From positions 1 through 64,000 of the forward strand of contig CAIPFE010000060.1 in NCBI GenBank assembly GCA_903864275.1: a DNA stretch of 64,000 nt. Direction: 5' to 3'. The stretch comes from an uncultured Mucilaginibacter sp. GTDB taxonomy: Bacteria; Bacteroidota; Bacteroidia; Sphingobacteriales; Sphingobacteriaceae. A program made the translations under genes and the position numbers. The notes under the pieces are model-generated. The model saw only the letters and a program-made list of their open reading frames with translations, had not been told where the DNA came from and ran no database searches. Position 1 is the stretch's first letter. Each line of letters opens with the position of its first letter. Below, piece by piece: positions 15,949 through 24,481 of the stretch.

Positions 15949-16280
15949 AATTTTCTTTGTTCAAATTTAACGGTTTGGTATTATCAAAATGTTAATGGAA
16001 CTTGATTATTTCTTGTCATTAGCCCCCTCTAAACGGCGAAGCCCTCATTCACGCCATAAAAAAACAAATAATAATGTGAATAATCTCCCCAGGTAGGGGA
16101 GACTTTAGCTGCAATTGCTCACTACCAAAAAAATCCGAAATCGAAAATCCGAAATCCGAAATAATACCGTGATCTTTAAGTGAACCGGCATTGACTTATT
16201 ATTAATCAAATCTTAACATAACATGTGCCTGTCATTAATAAAATAAGTTTAGTATTGCCAAACGCCTTAATAACAATTGC
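15949..16280. other. Divergent intergenic region with composite repeat
   Basis: This gap separates the divergent oxygenase and PhnX-like genes and should hold both promoters. It carries a composite repeat (16086-16163). A box TAGTATTG (16250-16257) is one base off the TAnnTTTG consensus and lies 23 bases before the PhnX-like ATG. No Pho-box-like operator is recognised. Confidence 0.4.
16086..16163. repeat. Composite repeat: GGTAGGGGAGACTTT plus CCGAAATC words
   Basis: GGTAGGGGAGACTTT (16092-16106) is followed by AATCCGAAATCGAAAATCCG and further CCGAAAT words (16131-16163). The same two blocks in the same order occur at 56526-56597 in front of another gene. CGGATTTCG-type words also recur at 62026-62059 in the opposite orientation. 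Confidence 0.6.
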
Positions 16281-16967
16281 ATGCCTGTTAAATTAGTAGT
16301 TTTTGACATAGCCGGTACCACGGTTAAAGATGACCATAATGTAAGTAAGGCCTTCCAGGCAGCATTAAAAAAGTATGATTATGAAGTGCCGCTGGATATG
16401 ATAAACCCGCTGATGGGTTATGAAAAAAACGAGGCCATCACAAAAATGCTTCGCCTGCACGAGACGAATGAAGAAAAAATTACCACTGACCTGGTAAATG
16501 CGATACACCGCGAGTTTGTGAGCCAAATGATCAGTTTTTATCAATTTGAGCCTGGCATTGAGCCTTTGCCCAATGTGGAAGAAACGTTTGCCAAATTGCA
16601 TAAAATGGGCGTACAGGTCGGCATAAACACAGGCTTTTCGCGCGATATTGCCGACACTATCGTCCACCGGTTGCAATGGCGGGAAAAGGGATTGATAGAC
16701 TATGTTGTCGGGTCGGACGAAGTGGAGCTGGGCCGGCCGCACCCTTTTATGATCCTGAAAATGATGCACGAAAGCGGTATTATCAACCCGCTTGAAGTAG
16801 TAAAAGTGGGGGATACAGAAGTTGATGTACGTGAAGGGCAAAACGCAGGATGCCGTTATGTGATAGGGGTGACAACAGGTATCTTTACCCGTGAAGAACT
16901 GGAACAATACAATCCTACACATATTATTGATGACATTGCACAGGTAATTGATATTATCAGCCAATAA
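16281..16967 (+). CDS. PhnX-like phosphonatase-family HAD hydrolase
   Basis: A 228-residue HAD hydrolase of the PhnX-like subgroup. Its N-terminus reads VVFDIAGTTVKDDHN, with nucleophile D9. Ala replaces the usual second Asp (DxAGTT), as in phosphonoacetaldehyde hydrolase. The cap has LMGYEKNEAI, whose K49 aligns with the Schiff-base Lys of true PhnX (MGLLK). Further HAD motifs are GINTGFS (~114) and GDTEVDVREGQNAGC (~177-191). I infer C-P bond hydrolysis of phosphonoacetaldehyde or a close relative. As I recall, the family (TIGR03351) is often encoded beside the FAD oxidoreductase family found two genes downstream. The next gene starts one base after its stop. Confidence 0.85.
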   Translation: MPVKLVVFDIAGTTVKDDHNVSKAFQAALKKYDYEVPLDMINPLMGYEKNEAITKMLRLHETNEEKITTDLVNAIHREFVSQMISFYQFEPGIEPLPNVEETFAKLHKMGVQVGINTGFSRDIADTIVHRLQWREKGLIDYVVGSDEVELGRPHPFMILKMMHESGIINPLEVVKVGDTEVDVREGQNAGCRYVIGVTTGIFTREELEQYNPTHIIDDIAQVIDIISQ

Positions 16968-16968
16968 A

Positions 16969-18285
16969 ATGAAACTGGTCGATCAGCTCAGGGTAAAAGT
17001 TGCTAAATGGCCTTACGGATTGCTTTCCGTTATGGCCGCTGTTTCGTCATTCGGCGCGTATACATCTATGTACGCTTTCCGTAAGGCATTTGCCGCCGGT
17101 ACTTTTACCGGTCAGCAATATTTCCATATCGATTATAAAGTTTGGCTGGTTATCGCGCAGATCATCGGCTATACCATGAGCAAATTTTATGGCATTAAAT
17201 TTATCGCCGAGCTAAAGCCGGGCCAGCGGGCTAAAAGTATTTTATTACTGGTGGGGATAGCCTGGGTGGCGCTGTTGTTTTTTGCAATAGTCCCTGCGCC
17301 GTACAACATCATTTTTTTATTCATCAACGGTTTTCCCCTGGGTTTAATATGGGGCCTGGTTTTCGGGTACCTCGAGGGCCGAAAATCAACCGAATTTATG
17401 GCCGCCGTATTGTCCATTAGCTTAATATTCGCTTCCGGGTTTATAAAAACGGTAGCACGCACGCTGATGGGTTCATTTCATGTGAGCGAATATAACATGC
17501 CATTTATAACGGGGGCACTATTTGTAATTCCGCTGCTATTATTTGTGTTTTTGCTCGAGCTGATGCCCCCGCCAACTGCCGAAGATGTGCGCTTGCGTAC
17601 CAAACGGCTGCCCATGAACGCTGCGGAACGTAAAAGCTTTTTAATGCGCTTTTTGCCGGGCATTATACTCACACTTGTTATTTATGTACTCCTAACCATT
17701 ATGCGCGATGTAAGGGACAATTTTGAGGTTGAAATATGGGCCAGCCTGGGCATAAAGGATAACAGCATTTATACAAAGATCGATACGATCATATCTGTAG
17801 CGGTGCTGGTGGCTATGAGCCTGCTTATACTGATTAAACAAAATCTTAAAGCTTTTAGTATCATCCACATCATGATCATATCCGGATGTGTCCTGATAGG
17901 CTTAAGTACCGTTTTATTCGCTTTGGGGCAAATAGGGCCGATGGTTTGGATGACACTGGCGGGCCTTGGCCTTTACCTGGGATACGTACCCTATAACGCC
18001 GTTTTTTTTGAACGCCTGCTGGCCTCATTCCATTACAAAGGCAACGTAGGTTTCCTGATCTATGTGGCAGATTCAATAGGCTACCTTGGCAGTGTAAGTG
18101 TTTTGCTGGTGAAAGAGCTTGGTCATCCCGGCATTAGCTGGGGCACATTTTTTAAAGAAGGGGTGATGACCGTAGCCATCATCGGCGGCGTGTGTGCAAC
18201 CTTATCGCTGCTGTATTTTTTGCGAAATGCACGTAAAGCGCATTTGGATTTGAAGGACCAGCAACTGAATATTCAACCGGCATGA
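16969..18285 (+). CDS. DUF5690 family MFS-like transporter
   Basis: A membrane protein of 438 residues from the ATG at 16969. That start follows the previous stop by one base; a TTG at 16948 would overlap the upstream gene and is less likely. About 11-12 hydrophobic segments alternate with short loops in an MFS-like pattern. The opening WPYGLLSVMAAVSSFGAYTS and YAFRKAFAAGTF match the DUF5690 family of Bacteroidota. A cytosolic loop with LRTKRLPMNAAERKS lies near the middle. Substrate is not established. Being translationally coupled to the FAD oxidoreductase (4-base overlap) and the PhnX-like gene, it is a candidate importer for an aminophosphonate or a related head group. Confidence 0.8.
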   Translation: MKLVDQLRVKVAKWPYGLLSVMAAVSSFGAYTSMYAFRKAFAAGTFTGQQYFHIDYKVWLVIAQIIGYTMSKFYGIKFIAELKPGQRAKSILLLVGIAWVALLFFAIVPAPYNIIFLFINGFPLGLIWGLVFGYLEGRKSTEFMAAVLSISLIFASGFIKTVARTLMGSFHVSEYNMPFITGALFVIPLLLFVFLLELMPPPTAEDVRLRTKRLPMNAAERKSFLMRFLPGIILTLVIYVLLTIMRDVRDNFEVEIWASLGIKDNSIYTKIDTIISVAVLVAMSLLILIKQNLKAFSIIHIMIISGCVLIGLSTVLFALGQIGPMVWMTLAGLGLYLGYVPYNAVFFERLLASFHYKGNVGFLIYVADSIGYLGSVSVLLVKELGHPGISWGTFFKEGVMTVAIIGGVCATLSLLYFLRNARKAHLDLKDQQLNIQPA

Positions 18286-19418
18286 AACAGCGTTCGGCAA
18301 TAGTGATTGGAGCGGGGATAGTGGGGCTTGCCACAGTGCGCGCCCTGGCGATACGTGGTTACCGGATAACTGTTTTTGAGCGCAACGAAAGGGCCGTCGG
18401 CGCGTCCATCCGTAATTTCGGGATGGTCTGGCCCATCGGGCAGCCTGCCGGTCCATTGTATGAAAGGGCTATGTTGTCGCGAAGCATCTGGAAAGAAATT
18501 TGCGCCGAGGCCCGGATATGGCATGATGAAGTTGGCTCCCTTCACCTGGCTTATCACCAGGATGAGCTGCAGGCAATTACAGAATACGTAGAAACCAACA
18601 GGCAATACCGCGACTGCGCATTATTGACGCCTAAACAGGCTTTGCAAAAATCTCCGGCTGTTAACCCCGCCGGTTTAAAAGGCGCTTTGTGGAGCAGCGA
18701 AGAAATGATAGTTGAACCAAGGGTGGCAATTAACCAGATCGCATTGTACCTGGCCGAAAAATACGATGTTGAATTTTACTGGAACACGGCAATTAGCCGG
18801 GTAGATCATCCGAAAGTTACCTCAGGCGACCGCAGCTGGGAAGCCGATGAAATATTTATTTGCAGCGGCGCGGATTTTGAAACCATTTATCCCGAACTAT
18901 TTTCGGCAGCTGATATCACCAAATGCAAGCTGCAGATGATGCGCCTCGTAAGCCAGCCGGATGATTGGCGGATTGGCCCTGCGCTTTGTGGCGGTTTGTC
19001 CCTGATCCATTACCCCGGCTTTCAATCTGCGGTTTCATTACCTGCCCTTCGCAAGCGCTATGAAGAACAATATGCCGGATACCTGGAATGGGGTATCCAC
19101 GTTATGGTTTCGCAGAATGGCAGCGGTGAATTAACTATCGGCGACTCGCACGAATATGGTTTAGTACACGATCCGTTTGATAAGGAATTTATTAATAATT
19201 TAATAACGGCTTACTTACAAACTTTTGCCAAATTTAAAGATTGGAAACTGCTGCAGTCATGGCACGGGATATACCCCAAAATGACTAACGGCGAAACCGA
19301 ACTGATCATAGAACCTGCGCCCGGAGTGACCATTATCAACGGGCTTGGCGGCAACGGGATGACATTATCATTCGGGCTTTGCGAGGAGTATATTGCTGGC
19401 AGAGTTGGTGAGTGGTGA
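18282..19418 (+). CDS. FAD-dependent oxidoreductase, phosphonate-associated (DadA-like)
   Basis: A 378-residue DAO-type flavoprotein. The dinucleotide-binding motif is IVIGAGIVGLATVRALA (G10, G12, G15), followed by ERNE as the ribose-binding acidic end. The C-terminal FAD-binding segment is INGLGGNGMTLSFGLCEE (~349-366). It fits the family (TIGR03364 as I recall) associated with PhnX-like hydrolases, proposed to oxidise the amine of aminophosphonates to an aldehyde. Such a step would feed the PhnX-like enzyme upstream. The start codon overlaps the transporter stop by four bases (ATGA), so the three genes are one operon. Exact substrate (aminoethylphosphonate, N-methylated or hydroxylated form) cannot be told from sequence. 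Confidence 0.82.
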   Translation: MKQRSAIVIGAGIVGLATVRALAIRGYRITVFERNERAVGASIRNFGMVWPIGQPAGPLYERAMLSRSIWKEICAEARIWHDEVGSLHLAYHQDELQAITEYVETNRQYRDCALLTPKQALQKSPAVNPAGLKGALWSSEEMIVEPRVAINQIALYLAEKYDVEFYWNTAISRVDHPKVTSGDRSWEADEIFICSGADFETIYPELFSAADITKCKLQMMRLVSQPDDWRIGPALCGGLSLIHYPGFQSAVSLPALRKRYEEQYAGYLEWGIHVMVSQNGSGELTIGDSHEYGLVHDPFDKEFINNLITAYLQTFAKFKDWKLLQSWHGIYPKMTNGETELIIEPAPGVTIINGLGGNGMTLSFGLCEEYIAGRVGEW

Positions 19419-19551
19419 GAAGTGAATGGTGAATGACTGTATCCTTAATAAATCAAAAATTACAATGTACATTAAAATAAAAAATACACCGACTACAATC
19501 AAGAACTTCTTACGTTAAATAATAAGTTAAATTGACAACTCACTACTCACT

Positions 19552-22122
19552 ATGGACACCAGGAGAGATTTTATAAAAAAAGCCGCGCTTTTAGCCGGGG
19601 CCGCGGGGTTACCAAATTTTTTACCGGCTTCCATTCAAAGGGCAATGGCCATTAACCCTGCACCGGGCAGCACCTTTATGGATGCTGAACATATCGTTAT
19701 CCTGATGCAGGAAAACCGGTCTTTTGATCATTGTTTTGGCACACTTAAAGGGGTAAGGGGTTATAATGACCCCCGCGCCATTGACCTCCCAAATAAAAAT
19801 AAAGTATGGCTGCAATCCAATAAAAAGGATGAAACCTACGCGCCCTTCCGGTTGGACATAAAAAATACCAATGCCACGTGGATGGATTCCCTGCCGCATT
19901 CATGGCTCAACCAGGTAAATGCCCGTAACGATGGCAAATTTGATAAGTGGCTGGAGAACAAGCGAAACAGTATCCCTGAATATGCCGATATGCCTTTAAC
20001 TTTAGGCTACTACACCCGCGAGGATATTCCTTTTTACTATGCCCTGGCCGATGCTTTTACTGTTTGCGACCAGAATTTCTGTTCAGCGTTAACCGGTACT
20101 AACCCTAACCGCCTTTATTTTTGGACAGGCACCGTACGCCAGGAACAACATGAAAATTCGAGGGCGCACGTTTGGAACGACGACATGGATTATGGCACCC
20201 TGCATTGGGCCACCTTTCCCGAGCGTTTGGAAGATAATGGCATATCATGGAAATGCTACCAGAACGAGGTTTCGATCGATACCGGTTTTGAAGGCGAAGA
20301 AGACCCCTGGCTGGCGAACTTCCAGGATAACGCCTTAGAGTTTTTTGCGCAATACAATATCCATTTGCACGAGCCACACCTCACTGCCCTTGAAAAAAGA
20401 TCGATTGAGCTGCCTGTCCAGATAGAAGAATTGCAAAAGAAACTTGCTGCCCTGCCACCTGATGATAAAAGCGCAAAAGATTTAAGACGGGAAGTGAGGG
20501 AAAAGAAATCATACCTCGAAGAAGTTAAGAAAGACCGTGAGAAATATAAACCGGGCATGTTTGATCAGCTATCTGAAAGGGAAAAGATCCTCCACCAAAA
20601 AGCTTTTGATAATAATAAGAACGACCCTGATTTTCACAAACTTGAAACTCTGAAATATGATGACAACGGCACCGGGCGCGAACTGCAAGTACCTATGGGC
20701 GATGTGCTGCACCAATTCAGGGAAGATGTAAAAACAGGCGCTTTGCCAACAGTATCATGGCTTTCCGCTCCCGAAAACTTTTCCGATCATCCCAGCTCGG
20801 CATGGTACGGCGCATGGTACGTATCGGAGGTAATGGATATCCTGACTCAAAACCCCGAAGTATGGAAAAAAACTATTTTTATACTTACCTATGACGAGAA
20901 CGATGGCTACTTTGATCATGTGCCGCCCTTTGTTGCACCACATTCGCACAAAGAAGGTACCGGCAAAGTTTCAAACGGGATTGACACTCGGGTAGAGTTT
21001 GTGACCCTTGAGCAGGAACTTGAAAGAAAGGAATTTCCTGAAAAGTATGACCGCGAAAGCTCGATAGGCTTAGGCTACCGCGTGCCGATGGTGATCGCTT
21101 CGCCATGGAGCAGGGGCGGATGGGTAAATTCCGAGGTTTTTGACCATACCTCGACCCTGCAGTTCTTGGAGACCTTTTTAAATAAAAAAACTGGCAAAAG
21201 CATAAGGGAACCCAACCTCAGCGACTGGCGGCGAACCATCTGCGGCAACCTTACTTCGGTATTCAGGCCCGATAATGGCGAGAAGATACCAAACCCTGAA
21301 TTTGTAAAGAAGGATGCTTTTTTGGAAAGTATACATAAAGCCAAATTCAAAAGTGTGCCCTCCGACTTTAAACAGCTGACCAAAGAAGAGATTGCGGTTA
21401 TCAATAGCGACCCCTTTTCTTCCCCCTATATGCCACAGCAGGAAAAAGGCATTCGCCCATCATGTGCGTTACCATACGAATTATATGCCGATGCGAAATT
21501 AAATGCGGAAAAAACCGCGGTTGAGATACAATTTACGGCAGGAAACAAAATTTTTGGCAATGACGCCTCAGGCGCGCCTTTCAATGTTTATGCGCCGGGC
21601 GGCTATCTGCACCAAAAAGAAAATGAAAAACCGGCATTTGAGCCCGTGCGAACCTGGGCTTACGGCTTAACTCCCGGCGATAGTTTAACTGACGCCTGGC
21701 CAATAAAAGAGTTTGAAGATAAGAATTATCATTTGCGGGTGTACGGTCCTAACGGGTTTTTCCGTGAGTTTAATGGAAACGCTAAAGACCCGGAGATAGA
21801 AATAAACTGCGGATACCAGCACAGCACAACCGAAAGCAAAAAGTTAAGCGGCAATATTGAATTAATGGTGGATAATATTGGCAGGAAGGACCATGTAATT
21901 GAAATAATTGACCATGCCTATAAAGCCGCTGATCAAAAACTCCCGGTTAAGGGTTCAACAAAGGGCACGGCATTAACTATCGACCTCGGCAAAAGCTATG
22001 GCTGGTATGATTTCAGCGTCAAAATAACCGGCAATAAAAATTACGAACGGCGTTATGCGGGGCATGTTGAAACAGGCGGCCCGTCATACAGCGATCCTTT
22101 TATGGGTAAAGTAATTGTGTAA
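19552..22122 (+). CDS. Phosphocholine-specific phospholipase C (Tat-exported)
   Basis: An 856-residue enzyme of the acid-phosphatase-like PC-PLC family. It has a twin-arginine signal peptide (TRRDFIKKAALLAGAAG), so it is exported folded. The catalytic domain begins HIVILMQENRSFDHCFGTLK (~46-65), with further conserved ENRSFDH and TYDENDGYFDHVPP (~445-458) motifs. Two C-terminal beta-rich DUF756-type repeats lie at ~635-745 and ~755-845. A charged coiled-coil-like insertion is seen at ~280-335. The enzyme hydrolyses phosphatidylcholine or sphingomyelin to release phosphocholine. It follows the phosphonate operon by 133 bases in the same direction, so it may supply head groups to it. Length is slightly above typical (~700-830). 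Confidence 0.92.
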   Translation: MDTRRDFIKKAALLAGAAGLPNFLPASIQRAMAINPAPGSTFMDAEHIVILMQENRSFDHCFGTLKGVRGYNDPRAIDLPNKNKVWLQSNKKDETYAPFRLDIKNTNATWMDSLPHSWLNQVNARNDGKFDKWLENKRNSIPEYADMPLTLGYYTREDIPFYYALADAFTVCDQNFCSALTGTNPNRLYFWTGTVRQEQHENSRAHVWNDDMDYGTLHWATFPERLEDNGISWKCYQNEVSIDTGFEGEEDPWLANFQDNALEFFAQYNIHLHEPHLTALEKRSIELPVQIEELQKKLAALPPDDKSAKDLRREVREKKSYLEEVKKDREKYKPGMFDQLSEREKILHQKAFDNNKNDPDFHKLETLKYDDNGTGRELQVPMGDVLHQFREDVKTGALPTVSWLSAPENFSDHPSSAWYGAWYVSEVMDILTQNPEVWKKTIFILTYDENDGYFDHVPPFVAPHSHKEGTGKVSNGIDTRVEFVTLEQELERKEFPEKYDRESSIGLGYRVPMVIASPWSRGGWVNSEVFDHTSTLQFLETFLNKKTGKSIREPNLSDWRRTICGNLTSVFRPDNGEKIPNPEFVKKDAFLESIHKAKFKSVPSDFKQLTKEEIAVINSDPFSSPYMPQQEKGIRPSCALPYELYADAKLNAEKTAVEIQFTAGNKIFGNDASGAPFNVYAPGGYLHQKENEKPAFEPVRTWAYGLTPGDSLTDAWPIKEFEDKNYHLRVYGPNGFFREFNGNAKDPEIEINCGYQHSTTESKKLSGNIELMVDNIGRKDHVIEIIDHAYKAADQKLPVKGSTKGTALTIDLGKSYGWYDFSVKITGNKNYERRYAGHVETGGPSYSDPFMGKVIV

Positions 22123-22166
22123 TTATTGTTCCTGAAGTGAACGAACTTGATTTTAATTATGCCAGG

Positions 22167-22377
22167 AAAATCGCTTTTAAAAATTGAAAACATAGATGCC
22201 GGATAGCGATGGGTTTCAAACCTATCGCTATGGAAAAAAGCAGCAACAATTGAAATGTAGTTTAATGAACAAAGAATTGGACCGCATACAGACCTGTAAA
22301 GTACAATTGCCTTATAGCGACGGGTTTTAAACCCGTCGGCTATGAAAAATGCCACCGTAAGTTTTAAAAGCGATTTT
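22167..22377. repeat. Palindromic composite element with two REP-like hairpins
   Basis: AAATCGCTTTTAAAA-type ends form a perfect 16-bp inverted repeat (22167-22182/22362-22377). Just inside each end lies a hairpin: ATAGCGATGGGTTT with its imperfect complement (22203-22231), and ATAGCGACGGGTTT with its complement (about 22314-22343). The hairpins are variants of one sequence, in BIME-like arrangement. No transposase gene is inside. It sits between the convergent phospholipase and CHU_C genes and could also terminate transcription. Confidence 0.7.
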
Positions 22378-22410
22378 TTGTTACCTATTTTGCCTGAAGG
22401 CGATACAAGT

Positions 22411-24366
22411 TCAGCGCACAATCAAAACCCACCCTGCTAATTTTGGTGTGTTATTTTTAAGGTCGATGATATAATAGTACGTACCCGGTGGCAACGGTGC
22501 GCTGTTGTATATGCCGTCCCAGGGCTTTGTATAACCGATACTTTGGTAAACCTGCTGGCCCCAGCGGGTATAAATCAAAACGGAACATTGCGGGTAGGTG
22601 GACAGTGCGTGAATATCCCAGTAATCGTTCACGCCGTCGTTATTTGGCGAAAATGTGTTAGGCACTTTGATCTTTTTGTAAACTTTTACAAAAATACTGC
22701 TGGTTGATGTGCCGCAGGTTTGGGATACTGCAGTTAATGTGTAGGTGGTATTTTCCGTGGGAGTAGTGACAGGGGTAAGTGAGGTAGGATCGCTCAGGAA
22801 GGTTGCCGGGCTCCAGGAATAACTGGTATTATCACCTTTTACAGTCCCGTTTAACGTAGCCGACTCCCCCTCAAATAAGGTAATATCATTGCCCGCATTA
22901 GCAATGGGGATCTGATTTACAGTAACTGTCACCGAATTTGAATTGTTGCTGCAACCGCCATTACTAACGTTAACGGTATATTTTGTGGTTTGGAGCGGGG
23001 TGGCAACAGGGTTTGGGATGGCATCATTGTCAAGCCCGGTGGAAGGCGTCCATTTATAATATGTGCCACCTGATGCATTTAGTTGCGCAGGTTCCCCGGC
23101 GCATACCGTTACTGAATTGGTGCTCACACTTGCAACTATTTTCGGCACAACCGTTACCGAAGCCTGGACGGGAGCGGCAGGACAACCACTATTTGACAAG
23201 GCCACAACGGTGTATGTCCCTGCATTTGCCTGGGTAACATTGGTTATAACGAGGGGGTTTTGCGTCGTTGGCGCCATGTTAGGCCCGCTCCATGTATAGC
23301 TTGCCCCGCCCGAAGCCGTTAAAGTTAGCGTGCTGCCTTCGCAAAACGCCTGCGGCGGAAATGGCGGGACTACCGGCAGTGGGTTTACCGTGACCGTTAG
23401 CGGAGGCGCGTACACACGGCAGCCAGCATCTGTGATACCTGACCCATTGGCTACCCCAAGCCGGTATTGGTATGATCCCGCTACTGCGTTTACAAAACTA
23501 ATGTCGAGCGAAGGGGCTGTTTTACCAGCCATATCGACCCACCCGTTGCCGGAATAGTTTGACTGCCATTGATAAATGGGATTCACATCCCCTATTACCT
23601 GGGCTTTTAGCGTGTAATTGGCATTGCTTCCAGCGCAAATTTTTTTGCTTATTGGCCCCGTTGCAGAAGAAAAGCCTGCCTGGATGACCGGCCCGCAAGC
23701 CCTGAAAGTAATATCGTCCAAAATAAAATCATTGCCATTACCCCCGGGGGCGTTATTGGTCATTTCAACAAGCACATCCGTACCATTTGCCGGGGTGGTA
23801 AAATAAGTAGTGTACTGACGCCACAAAGGGCCCTGGTTATAAGAGCTTGGCGGGATAGTGCCGGTAGTACTACTGGCCAAAGGCTGTCCCGTAGTTGTCT
23901 GAATAGAAAACGTGATATTAGGCTGGGTATATGAGGCAGTAATTAAGCTCGGTATGCATAAGTTGAGTATATAAGCTGAAAACTCGTAGGTGGTATTAGC
24001 GCAAAGGCCCTTCGCTGATTGTGTAAAAAAAATATTTGGCTGGTACGAAGCATTAATGATCATCATGTAGCCGTTTGGATTGCCCGTGTGGTCCGCGGGC
24101 ACATTATACCAGGTTGGCGGGTGGCAATTGCCGGCGCCGACAAGGCTGTTTGATATGGTATACTCGCCGTCATTTGGGCAATTATTGGTGGTATAGGTCA
24201 TGTTGGTTATAAAGGATGCCAATTGCAACCCGGGGTTTGTCCCCGATCCGAAATTTTGTTTAATAACAGGATCGCCCAAGCTGCCGTTGCAAGTTTGCGC
24301 ATGGGTTTGCAAAGAAAATGCTATACAAATTGCCAAAAAAAATAATTTCGATCTCATTCTTCGCAA
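22411..24366 (-). CDS. Secreted Ig-like/CHU_C (type B sorting) protein 1
   Basis: A 651-residue exported protein. After a signal peptide (MRRMRSKLFFLAICIAFSLQ, cleaved after THA at ~23) comes a ~200-residue lectin-like domain that starts QTCNGSLGDPVIKQNFGSG. It includes YEFSAYILNL and NDFILDDITFRACGP. Several Ig/PKD-like beta domains follow (~225-560), with repeated GGASYTWSGPN and TYTV phrases. The last ~85 residues are the gliding-motility-associated CHU_C domain (VPNTFSPNNDGVNDYWDIHA, then YYYIIDLKN), the tail that directs export by the type IX secretion system. The product is expected on the cell surface or released, probably as an adhesin or glycan binder. It is paralogous to the next gene. 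Confidence 0.9.
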   Translation of the reverse strand: MRRMRSKLFFLAICIAFSLQTHAQTCNGSLGDPVIKQNFGSGTNPGLQLASFITNMTYTTNNCPNDGEYTISNSLVGAGNCHPPTWYNVPADHTGNPNGYMMIINASYQPNIFFTQSAKGLCANTTYEFSAYILNLCIPSLITASYTQPNITFSIQTTTGQPLASSTTGTIPPSSYNQGPLWRQYTTYFTTPANGTDVLVEMTNNAPGGNGNDFILDDITFRACGPVIQAGFSSATGPISKKICAGSNANYTLKAQVIGDVNPIYQWQSNYSGNGWVDMAGKTAPSLDISFVNAVAGSYQYRLGVANGSGITDAGCRVYAPPLTVTVNPLPVVPPFPPQAFCEGSTLTLTASGGASYTWSGPNMAPTTQNPLVITNVTQANAGTYTVVALSNSGCPAAPVQASVTVVPKIVASVSTNSVTVCAGEPAQLNASGGTYYKWTPSTGLDNDAIPNPVATPLQTTKYTVNVSNGGCSNNSNSVTVTVNQIPIANAGNDITLFEGESATLNGTVKGDNTSYSWSPATFLSDPTSLTPVTTPTENTTYTLTAVSQTCGTSTSSIFVKVYKKIKVPNTFSPNNDGVNDYWDIHALSTYPQCSVLIYTRWGQQVYQSIGYTKPWDGIYNSAPLPPGTYYYIIDLKNNTPKLAGWVLIVR

Positions 24367-24481
24367 TTGCAGGTTGCTGTATAAAAACCGGCGTAATTCA
24401 AAAATAATTAATTAACCGGTTGATTTAATATTGTGACGATATTGTATCAACTTGTACGGATTTGTTCTAAGATTGAGACAG

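Noticed and set aside
16365..16964. 199-codon open frame on the minus strand
   Set aside because: It is antisense to the PhnX-like gene, whose motifs and operon context are convincing; its translation is His/Phe-rich without family features.
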